This document shows positions 47,201 to 61,730 of a stretch of DNA of 64,000 nucleotides, piece by piece. The DNA is taken from positions 4,774,001-4,838,000 of the forward strand of contig OZ023274.1 of NCBI GenBank assembly GCA_964007475.1, read 5' to 3'. The position numbers were made by a program, and so were the translations under genes. The notes under the pieces are model-generated. The model searched no databases. It was not told where the DNA came from and worked only from the letters and a program-made list of their open reading frames with translations. Source of the DNA: Hybos culiciformis. Lineage: Eukaryota > Arthropoda > Insecta > Diptera > Hybotidae. The first letter of the stretch is position 1. Every line of letters begins with the position of its first letter.

Positions 47201-50200
47201 ACAGTAATTCTATGAAATAAAAAAAATAATTTCCTTATTTAGGTAACGGATATTAATTGTTTAAGGCTTTTTTTTTTTACATAAAACCTGATGAAATTTT
47301 ATATCTTACTTGAATTCAAATAAAATTAAGTACTTCTTTGAGCTCCGAAAATTTTAGTACTGAATCTTTTATTATCATTATCAGAAAGTAAGTTGTTATT
47401 ATATTGAGAGTATTTGTGAACAGTGCTCTCTCTTCTTTTTTCGTCTTGTAGTAACTCTGAGCAGAAAAAAGTTTTTGTGATTCATGTTCAGTATACAGAA
47501 ACACTATAGTGTTTATGTGAATGACAGACCTTACTCCCCAGCTTCATTTGATTGTATAAAAGTATTAATCAAAACAAATATATTTTAGTCTGCTAGAAAA
47601 TGCAGCGCATGGTAACCCTTAAATATAACATACACATTAAAAAAATTAATTTGATTTTTGGTTAACTTTTTTCACATTTTTAGGCAGGATTGTTTTCAAT
47701 TATATATATTATATATTTTTTTAATTAAATTATATTTTATGCAACTTATATACTTGTTTTTAATAAAATTATAAAAAAGAGAAGAAAAAAAATAAATAAG
47801 TTTTGTTTTTTCTTTGTAATTCATATTCTATTTCGTTTCTCTATTTTTGTAAAATTGGGTTGAATGATGTAATATTTAAAATTTAATTTTTTGTTCAATT
47901 TTAGTAATTTTCTCTTTTGGCTTATTTATAAATAATAACAACCAAATGCATTTTGTCAGATAATCGATAGTATATAAGCACATGAAAAATCATTACCGGA
48001 GCTATATGGACCTCATAAACTTTTAAACACAATTAAAACCATTTTTGTTTGTGTCAGAAAGAAGTTCTAGAATTTTTCTTAAACATTTATAAATAGATTA
48101 GATAAATTTAGTATTCTAGATAGCTGATAGATTGATTGATTTTTATAATTTCAATTGATTTTAATATTTTCAATTGATTTTTATTTCATATTTTTGATTA
48201 CCAACTTATACTACAAAGATGACGTGTTGTGTGTCAAAAAAGCTTGGAAAAACTTGCGCGGTTCCCGAAATTAAAAATGTTTAGAAAAAAAAAAAACAAA
48301 ACTGAGTACCTATTCAGTTTTGGAAACTTTTATTGCTTATGCGTTTTTTTTAAATGATGTTATTAAGGGAAGTTTGCAATTTGTGAACCTTTTTCGGACG
48401 CCTTTCCTAAGTAATTTATGGTTTATTTCAGAAACAAAACTCTAAATATGTAAGTATATATCTTTTTAGCTTATTTGAAACATAACAATTGGAATGTATG
48501 TATATTGAAATATTATATATAGAGAAACCTTGTCTAACCTTTCTTAATTATACTTGTATTACAGAATTGTCATATTTTTAACTATATTTTAATAGCTCAT
48601 AAATTAAATTACAGAAATGCTTTTTGAAGTAAATGCTACATTATATAGACTAGCTTTCTGAAACAATGCTAAAATTTTAACTTAAAAACCAAAGTTGCGT
48701 TCATTGCAATCCAAAATTATTTTGTTATTTATATGCCTAGGATAATGTTAATATTGTCATCGATATAATTTTTTTTTAATTATCGATTTGCCACACTCAT
48801 TAATCTTTAATCTTTTTGTATATTTTGCAAAGAAAAAAAAAATTTAATAACTAAGTAAATAATTTTCAATATAATGCTAAGTGTTTATTTACAATAAATC
48901 TTGGTTACAATATTGCTAAATTATATTCTTTGTTGTTAATATTTGCTGTAGAAGCTATATATTTAATGGTTATTAGCACTTACTTTTTATGATTTCGCAT
49001 ACATCATAATTAATTTATGTTCTTTTTATATGAATTTTTAATGATGATTACATTTTAAAATATGGTTATTTTAAATTATATATTTACGTACTTAAGTTTA
49101 ATAACATGCAATTTCATAAAATGCATCAAATTATTCCCATTTAAGGAATTTTCTCATTGATTTTCTGAAAATGGGTTAACTATATATATTATATATATTA
49201 TGTTTTTAAGTGGTCCTTGAATTTAAAATTTTGGTGTCAGTTTTTGTTGTTGTTTTTTTTTAAGATATTTCAATTGCATTTATTATTTCAATGCTGTAAT
49301 TGAAAGCAATAAAAATACATGTCTAAAAAATATAATATTATGTGCAATAATTACTTGATTGTCGAATTATAATATTATCTCGAATATTATAGTAGATTTA
49401 AATTCAATCAAATTATTATTATTTTTTTAATTTCTTAAACAAAATAATTCTAGACTTTGAAATTTAATTTATAAGAAAATTTGGCAAAATTGTTCACATT
49501 AGGAGGATAATAACAATAATTCATAATTCATGTTTTTAACCAATAAATAGCTTTTAATTCTTCAGGATATTTAAAATGAAACGTTAATGAATCTAAAATC
49601 CAATATACTTATAGTTAGTATAATTAAAAAGTAAAAATTTAAAATATATCAAAATTCGATTAATATTTTTATTTATTATGCTAAGGAAGTTAATTCGACA
49701 TTAAAATCAAATAAAGAAAATATCTATATACAATATGTAAATGGTAAAAAGAAAAAAAAAATTATTATAAATTAAATATAAATAAAATAAACTTTGAAAT
49801 TTTTAACCTTCAATTAATACTTTTTTTTTAAATATCGAAAAAAAAATTGATATAAATCCATTCAACAACCAATTTGTCTAAAAAAAATGTAAAAATTATA
49901 CGATTATCGTTTTGTTAATCAAGATTTTAACATGATTATTATTTTAATTAATTAATTAATGTTTTAATCTGATTAAAATTGCCATTTATCATCAAAGAAT
50001 TATTATTCAAAACCAAAAAGAAAAAAAACTTAACAAATATTTCAATAGTAAATATTTATAAATTCAAAACATTTTGGGTTCGATATTAGAACATAGAAAA
50101 ATAACTTGATACACATACTGTATATATGATACGGAAATGTCAACATATTATAGAGGATCGCTGAAAAAGTTATCCAAATTTGGAATTTTATCATACATTA

Positions 50201-53200
50201 AAGTATGATAATACAAAATAATTTTTGATGATCAAGATGATCCTACTTCAAATTACAACGTTGATTAAGTGAGACGATATATATATGTAAATTAATTCAC
50301 ATTTCCCAGCTAAGAATTAACACTGAGGTACGATTTTAAATGTAATGAAATTGAAAGTTCCCTTTTAAAATTAAAAATAAAAAGAAATAATTTACTCAAT
50401 AACAACTGTTAGATATTTTCACATAATCAATAAACAAAAATTAATTTGTTTCATATGCGTTATTCATTATGATTTTAAAAATAAAATCTTTCTTTAGTGT
50501 AATACAAGTATTAAATTTTTATTATGATTTTCTGTGCACAAATGTTTTGAAAAAGTTTTTTTTATTTATTTTTTTTTGGAGACAGAATATCTTTGAATTT
50601 ATTATGCGAATATATTTTTATTTTCTGTAACGAATCCTAAATTTGTTTTTTAAAATTTATAAAAATAGATGCACTGACTTCGTAGGGTATACACAAATTC
50701 AAAAGAAAAAAAAACTTCCGTATTTTATGAACTTAAGGTGCATCACTAAATAAATATGATTTGTTTAAAAATAAAAGCAATTTTATAACATTTCTAATGA
50801 ATAGATATCGTTAGTTTTATATTTTGAATATAAACGTACAACATTTTGACACATAAGATGCTGAATTGATCATATATGGATTATTTCTATCTATTTTACG
50901 TTTTGGGATTTCTTTACTGATTCTTCACTGATGAAAAAAATTAAAAATTATAATTGAATTAATTCATCGGTACTAAAAAAAAAATTAAATGTGGCTATTA
51001 CAAAGTTAACATAGGTTCACATTACCAGAAATTATTAAATCTCGTTAACAGAAATAAATATTAGTATATAATATTCCAAAGATTTCTTTCAGAGAATGTA
51101 TGCCTCTTGTATTACATATTAACTTAAAGATAAAACTACAAAAGTTAATCATAATCATTAGAGTTATAGTTGTTAAACTGATTATTTAAAAATAGAAATA
51201 ATATATTTTTACTAAATTATTCTAATTCTATAGTTTCTTGTTGTATTAATACTTCGCAAAAGTGTAACTTTTAATAAGTGAAGCTAGAGCAAAATTTGTC
51301 GTAACTGTGGAAGGTCATTTATTAATTTATTCAATTTATATCAATATTTCTTTGTATTATTATAAAAATGGCATTTTATATACCTATACATATATGAATC
51401 CAGCCACATTATTATAGGACAATTCGAATCGTTGAATATTTACTGCAACGAATTAAATTCAATTGGCATTTGACATTATATAATGATGACGCTTTGTCCC
51501 AGAACCAAATTTTATACACTTCAGATAATTTTTAATTATAATTTTAATTTTTTTTTAAGTTTACCATAATGTGTATTTCTAATTTCCATTTCACTTTCAA
51601 TTTCGTTACATTATACAACATGTGAGAAATCAAGTAATCTGTCTAAAATAAATTTAGAAAGAGGAAAGCGAAATACAAATTATATATGTGAAGGGTAAAA
51701 TATTAGGTTTTCGATTACAAAATCTAATTCAAGAGAATATATATTACAGCCATAATCAAATCGACTTTTCATGTATACATATCACTCATTAGTTCAAATG
51801 TGTATACAAACGATACTGTAAGAAAAATCGATAATTTTTAGTCCAGAAATAATACGTCAGACGTTTCTAAGTAATATGCGCCAAGAACTTATGTACTAAT
51901 GTGGTGAATGAATAATTACCAATAGAAAGTGTTTTTCAATAGAAATTTCTGTTACTTTCATAAAATGCTTATGCTATGAGAAATTAAATATTCTAGAAAA
52001 CTTATCTAGAATTTATTTCCATTAAAAAATTATTTTGATAGGCATACGGATATTTGAATTCACATATTTTCTCGTCTAGTCGAGTGATTACTAACTTTTT
52101 CTAGAATAAAATAAATATAAATGAATAAATGCGGGAATAATTTATAATCTATTTTGAACTAAGTCAGTTTAAATTATTTTTTCTTACTTAAGATCTGTTT
52201 CTAACTCTGAATTAATCTAATTATGATAAGTACATTGTACATAAATGCAATACAACAAAATTATATGAAATCAAGTTTTTTTTTTAACATATTGTACAAA
52301 CATACATATCTACACTTTATTATGTTTATGAAAACTTTAAGTTAGCTAATATTACGTAAAATACTTTAGGCATTAGGGTATTTTTTAGTGATAAATCAAA
52401 TCACGTTCATTTTTTATGATTTGGTTTACTGAGTAGGTAAACAATTTATATAATATTTTATTAAAATTATTCTTAAAAATTTGATTTTTAAATACTTTAG
52501 TAGTGGTACCTATATAAAAAAAATTACTATTGAAGACTAGTATAAATAAAGGTGTTTATATTAAAATTAGGAAAAATTAACTTTAAAGTTTTTTCTTTTC
52601 TATATCAATGCTATGTCTTTAACTCCATCTAGAATCTAGTATAAAAGTGCTTAGGGAAGATTGTGATTTTGCAAAAATGCTGCTATCTTGCACTTTATTG
52701 CTAAAAGCTTATAATAGAACACCTTTTATCACGTGAAAATAAATCTTATAAAAGAGTTATGTTGGTACATCTTTTTATCTAACGGCTGGTAAATTATAAT
52801 AAACTTTGTGAATACTTCTAATATAATAGTTCGTTTTGTTTGAGCTTATATGACAATAAAATTATCGTTAATTAGTTTCTTTAATAAAATTAAAATTTTA
52901 ATTCAGATCAGGCTCCGTGAATACGTATAAGATGTTATCTGTCTAACTAACCTTTTTATTAAAATTACATATATAAAATATTTCCTAATTTTTTTTTAAA
53001 TCAATAAAATAGTCGATCAAATTGTTTCATAACATTTTTTTTTTTGTAATTATAAACAATATTAAAGTTATATTATACGAGGTATATAAAATAATGTAAT
53101 ACAGACTGTAACAAAAATATTATATATATAATGATATATATATGTATATATTTTTTAACATTTTAATAATTCCAGTAGCCAGTTGAATATAAAATATATT

Positions 53201-53989
53201 ATTATACAAGTGTGTATTTTAAAGTATACATTATTTTTCTAAATAATAAAATGATTTTTAATTTGATAAAAGAATATTGTTAGTTTTTTTTTATATAATT
53301 TTAAAATTCAATAAATGTCTAATTATTAAATTTTGTGAATTGAAATTGTTATGTATTTTTTTTTTTCTATTAACTATTTTTTTTTTTTTTTTTATATGTT
53401 ATTATTTGTTTTGCTAACTATATAATATAATGGTTGATTGTATCTATTTATACGTTTTTTTATTTTATTTTATTTTTTATTTTATTTTTTATTTTTTTCA
53501 AATTAAATAAACAATCTCAATAATTCTTATTTTTTATTGATAAATAAATAAATGAACAAATTATAAAGTGATTTAAATAATCGTAAATTAATTCCTTTGA
53601 ATGAAATTATATAATAGTTATAACTAAAGTTTAAATATAGAACTAATATAAATTTTCGAATATTATAAACACTTAAATATATTGTAGAGTTGTGCAATGA
53701 AAATAGTGTGCATAGATAAAGTTAACATAATATAAAGGAATAGATGTGTAAATTTATGTATATATTTTAATCATAAAAAAATGTTACATTTTTCTTTTTT
53801 AATTCAAAATTGCATTCCTATGATCTAACCAGTGTTTAATTTTCAATATTTGAAGGCTGTAATATACAAACAATTATTTATAATCTTATTTGTTTCAAAT
53901 TTGTCAGTTCATCAGCATATCTATTTTTGATCTATTTTTGGGATTTGTACCCAAATTAGATAGTTTTAAAATGATAAAATGATTTTACA
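44266..53989. other. Gene desert, second part
   Basis: About 9.7 kb of AT-rich sequence with simple runs (for example TTTTATTTTATTTT near 53460). I see no genes, RNA genes or clear transposon ends. Short open frames are of random composition. Confidence 0.4.
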
Positions 53990-54256
53990 AGAAATATCCC
54001 ATATTCCCATACTTGAAATTTTCGAGTAAATAATCGAAACCCGTCAAAAAAAAATCATCAGCGCACGCTCATTTTATTTATTTATCTATATTTCGTTGTT
54101 TCAAAAAAAACTACCCCCGGAGTTCATTGGGGTATATTTGTAAGGGAAATATTTGCATTGCACGCAAAAAAAAACAATTCGGAATATTATTAATAGACGG
54201 TCCGAAAGACCGTTACACATTCGCATTAAAACATGCTTATTATATAGATAGATAGA
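53990..54256 (+). repeat. TE fragment with small hairpin and GATA-type tail
   Basis: A GC-richer patch with CTACCCCCGGAGTTCATTGG, the hairpin ACGGTC-CGAAA-GACCGT at about 54198-54214, and a TAGATAGATAGATA tail at about 54244-54256. Tails of short tandem units are common at 3' ends of some non-LTR elements, so this is probably an old insertion. No coding remnant. Confidence 0.4.
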
Positions 54257-55435
54257 TAATATTCAATTATATAGCATATTTATTTAGGTATACATTCTCT
54301 ATGTTCATAAATATTTCTAATTCCTTATGATTGCTTTCACGGAAAACAAAATGTGTGTGGCGAATGTAATGTTTAAAATTCTTAAGAGAAAAACAAAAAA
54401 AATTCCAATCACACTATTAACTTCTATTTTTTTTTGGAGGGAACGTGATATAGTTTCAAATTGAAATTTATAAACTATTACTATACACAATTATTTTGTG
54501 AGACATTTTAAATATTTTAAGTACCTAAAATGAATTTTATTTATTTTTTTTTTTGCTTATTTCTAGCAAAGTGTTGAGTCTAATCAATTAAACAAGATAA
54601 ATCGTTAGAAATATTTTATGTTTATGTAAAATGTGGCATAAAACGAAAATAAGTTAATCTAAAATTGAAAATCTATTAGTAATTATTTTTATTTCTGTTT
54701 TTAAGAAATGAACTGAAGGCAATTTTCTTTTAAGTTGAAATTATAAACTGAAATTTTTTTTTTGTTTTAAGCCATAGATATAAAAAAAAAAATTTTTTTT
54801 CTTAAAGAATTTGCATATTTATTTTATAATGGAAGGAATTTTAATTTATTTAACACCAATTCTTTTAAAAAAAGATCATAATAAATTTCAATCCAATACA
54901 ATTAAGTATTAAGATTATGGCAAAATGATTGAATTATGTTTAACATGACATTAGATATATGTGTACACTTTTTTAAGGCCGACATATTTAGGTCCTTACC
55001 GTGATTGATATCCCTTTATAAAATAAGTAAAATATTAAAATTTTGTTATCGCAATATAAAAGTAATTAAATTCACATTTTTGTTAATTCGACTTCATAAA
55101 CTATGTAAAATTGTTTGTCCACATATAAAAATGTATTTTCTTGAAAAGTTGAAAATAGAGAAAAGAAACATTTTTAATAACTGAGATTGTTTCTGTTCGC
55201 CATTCATCTTCAATTAGAAACACTACTTATGACTCAAAATTTTTTCTATAACTTCGCACAATGGAACTGCTCCTTTTTTTGTACACACTATATTTATTGC
55301 AAATACTGATCGGTAGTGATCAATACATTGTAAATATATTTATGTTAAAAATCGAAGTTGCACGGAAAATTATGGAAAATATCTTAATAATGCACTATGC
55401 ATAATAATAGTATATTATTGTATATGTAAACTATA

Positions 55436-55578
55436 TTTGTTATTAATTAAGAGTTCTGTATACACAAAAATACATTGACACGAGTCATTACTTATATCAC
55501 GAGACCGAAGGTCGAGTGATATAAATTGACAAGTGTCAATGTATTTTTGTGTAAATACAGAACGAGTTGTATAACAAA
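55436..55578. repeat. Palindromic element, 143 bp, nested stems
   Basis: The ends TTTGTTAT and ATAACAAA are inverted. The arms 55454-55481 and 55533-55562 pair almost perfectly apart from a 2-base insertion (ACACAAAAATACATTGACAC). The tip has a second stem TTATATCAC/GTGATATAA (55492-55500, 55516-55524) enclosing GACC-GAA-GGTC. This is a small foldback or MITE-like unit able to form a long hairpin. Confidence 0.85.
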
Positions 55579-55750
55579 TTTTGTTTACATATCCAATATA
55601 CTGTTTTAATGCGTAGGGGAGAGGTAGTTGCAAAGAGAGAATATTTTTTCTTCTCATTTTTTCTCTTTTTTTTTTTTTGTATTTGGCTGTATTGAAATAT
55701 TGTGAGAGATATTATGTTTGTTTAGGTATTACGTAATATTCAATACGAAA

Positions 55751-55871
55751 CATCTAAATGATTTCATTATTTACGCTGATGCATCTAAATTTTTTCATTA
55801 TATACGCTGATGCATCTAAATTTTTTCATTATTTACGCAGATGCATCTAAATGATTGCATGTGTATTGACG
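55751..55871 (+). repeat. 31-bp tandem repeat, three full copies and one partial
   Basis: Units start CATCTAAAT and end ACGC(T/A)GATG, at 55751, 55782 and 55813, with a degenerate fourth at 55844-55871. They differ at a few positions only. The array lies 170 bp from the palindromic element. Confidence 0.9.
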
Positions 55872-57492
55872 CATATAATACTCCATTTAGTGATCTAAAT
55901 TCTATAGTACTAAATACAACATAACGATCCCCAACGCATTAAAATAATTTTAATTATTTATTATTTCCTTTCTAATGCTGTTAAGTGTTTGACGAAAATT
56001 ACACTGGCTATGTTTCTTCCTTAAATACAAAAAAAAAATTAAACACTTTTGATTATGTAGACTGTGACAAATTGGTAAATTTTATTTCGCTTGATTAAAA
56101 AAGAACTCATTTTCGGTATCTTTTGATTTTATTAATAATTTAGCAGATAAAAAAAAAATAAAAATATTACAATTTTTTCAATTACATAATATTTTGCGTG
56201 AAAAGATTTAAGCGTGTAAACGAAAGTTTTTTTTTTTGTCAACTGCGAAGCAAAAGTACGAAAGAAAATAAATTAAATTAATTTTCTTTTTAATTGAAGT
56301 CTTAAAATAATTTTTAACCTTTTGAAGTTCGAATAGAATAGCATATAGAAATAATCTCCAATATGAAACTTTATAGTTATTTTAGCAAGTGCCAATATTA
56401 TGTTTTCATATATTTGTAATGTATTACTGCGAAAAATAGTATTTTATTTTTGCACAAATTGAAATTTTCCACTTAACATTTGTATATTTTAAAATTCCAA
56501 ATGCCAGGTGTCTCTTTCGGTTGTATTCTTTTTATAAAAAAAGACAATTTTTGTTAATTGTTAAAATTAATTCCTTTGTAAAAGTAATGGTAAGTATTTG
56601 TTTGTCATCATCAGTAGAATTCTGTTTCTGTTTATTTTAGTACTTTTTTCACGTCTCAGCTTTACTATAAATTGTTAATCCAATTTGATACCATGTACAA
56701 AGTCAACTTTTTAATTTTATTATTTTAATTTTTCTGGTCCTGAAAAAGTTTCGTTATATCTTCTATATTATATATTGTATAATTTCTTTTTTAAATTAAA
56801 ATGTAATTTAATATTCACAATTATTTCTACTTAATGTATAATAAAACTGAATTCACTTAACTATATATCTATAGTTTCATTAAAAACAAAGTATTTATAT
56901 CTCGATTTATATATTTATTTACAATGTACCATGTAAGTTGTTAAAATTAATTTTTATTTATATTTACAAGGAAATTATTTCCATAAAGTTGTGTGTAACA
57001 TAAAATAAAATATAATTTTCTTTATTAGTTTTTTAATGCTCATAATTTTATTTCTTTAATTTTTGTGTAAAATGTAAGGTCTTTAAGCATATTCAGTCTA
57101 TGGACTTGGACAGGCTATCACTTTGTCCAAAATATGAATAGGTCATGTATTTTTTTTTTTTCAAAAACTAGTTTTTTCCTAATTCTAATTCAGGGAGAAT
57201 GATTCACACAGGGAAGCCGCGGTAAATTTTTCACTTTTTCTAAATCTTAATTTTATACAGGTCTGTTTTTACTTACCTCAATAAATTTTTCTGTTAATAT
57301 CCAATTATTTATTTTTTTTTTAAATTTTAATTTATTTTTAAAATTTTTATTTTTTTTTTATTTTGAATTATTTAATTTAATAAATAAAAAAAAAAATTAA
57401 ATAAATTGAAAATTTTTTTTTTTAATTAGAACAAAAAAAAAATAGAAAAGCCTCAATAAAAAATTTTGTCACAATTCACTCAAAAATTCAGC

Positions 57493-57529
<37 letters not shown>

Positions 57530-59699
57530 ATTATAGTTAATATTTAATTTAAAAATTCTTTTCTTCGAAAAAAAAAAGTTCTCATAACAATATTATGTTT
57601 TTTTTTTATGTTTATTTTGTTTTAATATTTATTTTATTTAATTCTTTTCATTTTTGTTTTTATTATGATTGATTCAAATGAGTGGGAATTTTTTTTTTTT
57701 GGTATTTAATTTTTATTTATTTTTTTTTTTTTTTTGATGAAAACATTAATTTTTCTTTCAATCATAAAAATGTTAACATATTATTAATTTTATGAGGGGT
57801 TGAAAAAAAATACATATTTAAATATAAATTAAAGAATTTATTTATTTTTTATTTTATTTTTTTTTTTTTCAAATAATTTTTCATTAATTTTCCTTTTTTT
57901 AATGTGCAATTTTCATAATAAAGTAGAATAAAAAAAATTATAATAATAATAATAATAATTTTAGATATTTTAATTGAAAACATATGTAATGGAGCAGAAA
58001 TATTTAGTTTTTTATGTGGCAAGTTTTTATATATATATACAATATTTTGTTGTGGTTGGTGATTTAGAAAGAAAAATTATTAGAAAATATTTTGCATAGA
58101 AAAAAACGAATCTATTTTAAAAATTAGGATATAAATTTGATAGCTAAGGTACCTGAATTAAAAACATATAATTGTCAATAATGGGATCGACAAATTTTTG
58201 AGACGCTGTAAAACGATGAGGGATTAGAAAAATTATTGTTCTTCTTTTTGTAACATTGGTTTAGTTATTTGATTCAAAATGGTATAACAAAAACTATAAC
58301 ATCGAAATCTAATTCTTACTATATATTTACATTGAATCTATGTTATATTGAAGAAAAAAGTGTTTTAGCATAACTCTTAAACATAATATATCTTCTTATA
58401 TATTATCATGAGTTAGTTTCGTTGTTACAATAAAAATTATTGACTTTCACTGTGCTTAGAAATCAGAGAGCAATCAGAGAGATGCCTATTATGAAGTTCT
58501 ACAGCAAAATATATTTTGGCGCTAAAATTGATTTACTTTAATAATCATTTTTTTAGCAATAAACTATTGAAAAAAAAAATGATTATTATATTAAATTTAA
58601 ATGTACATAATTAATGTTTGCAAAAAAATGAACATAAATTTTAATTTTTTTTTTTTTTTCGCAAACAAATTTGCCAGAAAATTTATTTATGTAGATTACT
58701 TTTTTTTTTTTTTTAAATAAATAAAATTAATGAAAATTTATCTACATATTTTTTATTTATTTTTTTTTCTCAATTATAATTTTTATGCTAAAGTTAATTT
58801 TTATGCCAAACTCTTAATTCTTTGGAGCAACATAAAGAAAAAAAAAATTGTTCTTAGAAATAAATTTATTGGTAAAGAGACCTTCAATTATTTTTTTTGC
58901 AACATTAATTTTGATTTTTATTCAAAATATAATGTATGAATTGTATTTTTTTTTTTTTAATAGGTAGGTGACAATTATTACGTCCACGCAAATTGTATTT
59001 ATTTTTTCTTTAATTAATGGAAATTCATTTTTTGTTTTGATCAATGAATCAATCGGTAGGTAGTAAGTTTTTTATTTTGTTTTAATTTTTTTTTTTTTTT
59101 TATATTACGTGATTTATTTTATAATATGAAATCTATTAATTATAAATAATTAAAAATACATAAAGAAATTGATATTTATACATTCATATTATATTCTATG
59201 AATAATAGTACATATGAACATATTTTATTTTTCAAGATTATTTTGATAACTACACACTATTCAGTTAGTTATATGTAAAAAAAACAAAAATTAAATAACA
59301 ATAATTTTTCGCCCATTCAATAAACAAAAAATATTAAATAAATTTTTTACACAAAATACACTTGTTATCTGTTTAGCCGCCCGCTGATGACTGACATTTC
59401 AAAAGAAAATATAGAAAACTTTAAATAAAAACAAAAACAGAAAAGAAAAAAAAAACAAATAAATGATAGAAGGTTGTTGTGAAAATATTTCAGTGCTGGT
59501 TGTCAAAACTAATGCTATCAAAATAGAACAGTATCTCAAAAATAATATATGGGAACACATTTCTATTTAAGATACTTTACTTTTAAGATACTTTACTATT
59601 AACATACCGTACTTTTTAAGTTTCTTCCATATGTATTCTAATAAAATAATTTTAATTAAAATCCAGACCCAGCTCGAATTCTTTGAAACAATTTGAGCG
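55872..59699. other. Gene desert with simple repeats
   Basis: No gene seen. It contains a TA dinucleotide array at about 57496-57526, an AAT trinucleotide array at about 57943-57960, and many long T-runs between 57300 and 59100. Confidence 0.4.
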
Positions 59700-59960
59700 T
59701 TATCTTTTTTTTTTAGTACCTCGACATACACCCAAAACAAATTTTTTTTTATCGAAATCCATTAAAATTAAAAAAATATATATGTATGTATATGCATGAA
59801 GTAGCCAATCGATTTTAATTTTTTAAATGCCAAAACATGCCAAATCTCGTTCACTTTAACTTCGACTAAAAGTCGAGGTTCTATCATTTTTGATTTCGGA
59901 GTTAGAGGCTCTCAAGCAGCCAAGGGTCTTAATAATTTCCAAATAAAATTTTGACTAAAT
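59700..59960 (+). repeat. Further copy of the degenerate dispersed repeat
   Basis: AATCTCGTTCACTTT near 59850, preceded by an AATGCCAAAACATGCC stretch, matches the piece at 16610-16640. The rest is too decayed to define ends. Confidence 0.45.
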
Positions 59961-61730
59961 ATGATATTGGTACAATTATATTGCGGAAACCTTTAAATTA
60001 TCTTCCATCCCCTGGTATCATAATATTATAATATCTAAACAATAAATGTATTATAACTGAAAAATAATAAAGTTTTAATATAAATGAAACTTTCAATAAA
60101 TAATAAAACAAATGGGAAATTTTTTAAAGAGCCTCCTATTATCTAATTTCTCTTTCAATAAATAAATGGAAAATGTTTAGCTGCATAATATAAGAAACGG
60201 TTAATGTATCTATACCAAATCGGTAAAAAAATGTTTAACAACCTAACAAAGGCACATGTTTCTAGTAAATTCAGTATTTAAAAAATGTACTTTTTTTTAT
60301 TATTATCAAAATTTTTTCAGTATTATTACAATTTTTATTTTAAAAAAACATAAGACATCATTATACGAATATTATAATATGTATGTATGTAATGAAAACA
60401 TTTTGATTAAAATAAAAATTACCTACATTTTACGATTCTTTTAAATACAAATTCTGAAGAATCTAAAAATTTTTGGTTTTTTCTAGTTTAATAATGAAAA
60501 TGTGAAGAAAAAAAATTAAAAACTCCGAAAACTGAAATTACCAAATTGACAAAATATTAAAGAGAACTTATCTAAAATAATATATATTTGGATTAACACT
60601 TTAATCGACGATACCCACACTTTAATTGAATTTATTTAAAGAAAAGTCGCTGTAGTTGAAATAAAAACTCAACTTCAGAATTTCATTAAAATTACATAAA
60701 TGTATGCATATCTGCACCCGTATCTCTAACGCTCTGAATATTGTTATTTCAATTGAAAAAAAGTCCTTTTGGAGAATAATATTAATTCATTTCTAAAATG
60801 TTTAAATATGTATATATTTTTTGAAGATTGAAGGACCACCCGCTGTTTTTTCCTTTTATTTTTTTCATAACAATATGTTTTTTAATTACTGGAAACAATA
60901 ATTTTCTTAACTAAATAATTAATTATGTTGTTGGTATTTTGCACATATTTAAAAACCCTTCTTGACGCGCAAGATAAAAAGAATTAAAAGTGTTTTTTTT
61001 TTGTCCTCTTAAAGATATTAATTTTCATTTTCAATTAGATTTGAATGTTTGATGTAATGATTTTTTTCGTTTCAAATAGTGTTGGATAAAATATAAAAAG
61101 TTAATAGATCATATTAAAAACAGGGTGACACATAAATTCGAATGGAAGGATATGTACATAAATATATGTATATTTACATATATATAAAAAGTTGTAGTTT
61201 AAAACAAAAATTAAATTATACTACATACATTAACAAATACTGTAAGGAAAAGCATACACATTAAGGTATAAACACTATTAGACACAGCTTTGTCGCGGAG
61301 TTTTAGATTGATTTTCAGATAATTTTCATTTTTTTTTATAATTTGACAATTTGAAATTGAATATAGCTGCCGGGATACAAAATAGAAAATTTTCTAATTT
61401 ATCGTTAACCGATAAAGTCATTTTAAAGCCAATGTCGCACCAATTCTGTTCATTCTCATGGTGGCTACTTTTTTTTACAGTCGTTTGTAGCTTTGTAAGC
61501 CTAATTGTGTTTAATTGAAAAATTGTAATATTAATAGATTGACGATTTACAATGCATTTATGAATATCATAAATTTCTTTAATTAAGACATCCCTTATTA
61601 GTCCTAGAAATAAAAATGCCAATGTTCTTAATGTTTTAAAAAAAATTTATAAAAAATAAATAATTTCAATAAAATTAACACTGTTCAGTTAGGCGAGAGA
61701 ATTTGTTAATCAAAAATATAAAATTCTTTA
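59961..61730. other. Spacer and 3' flank of the C2-domain gene
   Basis: No supportable gene. A minus open stretch at 61622-61326 (98 codons) has no recognisable domain and could lie in the 3' UTR of the gene to the right. No perfect AATAAA is seen near the stop at 61731. Confidence 0.3.

Noticed and set aside
48219..48284. Short plus frame MTCCVSKKLGKTCAVPEIKN
   Set aside because: Twenty-one codons with no promoter, signal or partner exon.
55415..55657. 80-codon minus frame
   Set aside because: Overlaps the palindromic element; open by chance.
61326..61622. 98-codon minus frame just past the C2 gene stop
   Set aside because: No domain, no conserved motif, and position fits a 3' UTR or flank.
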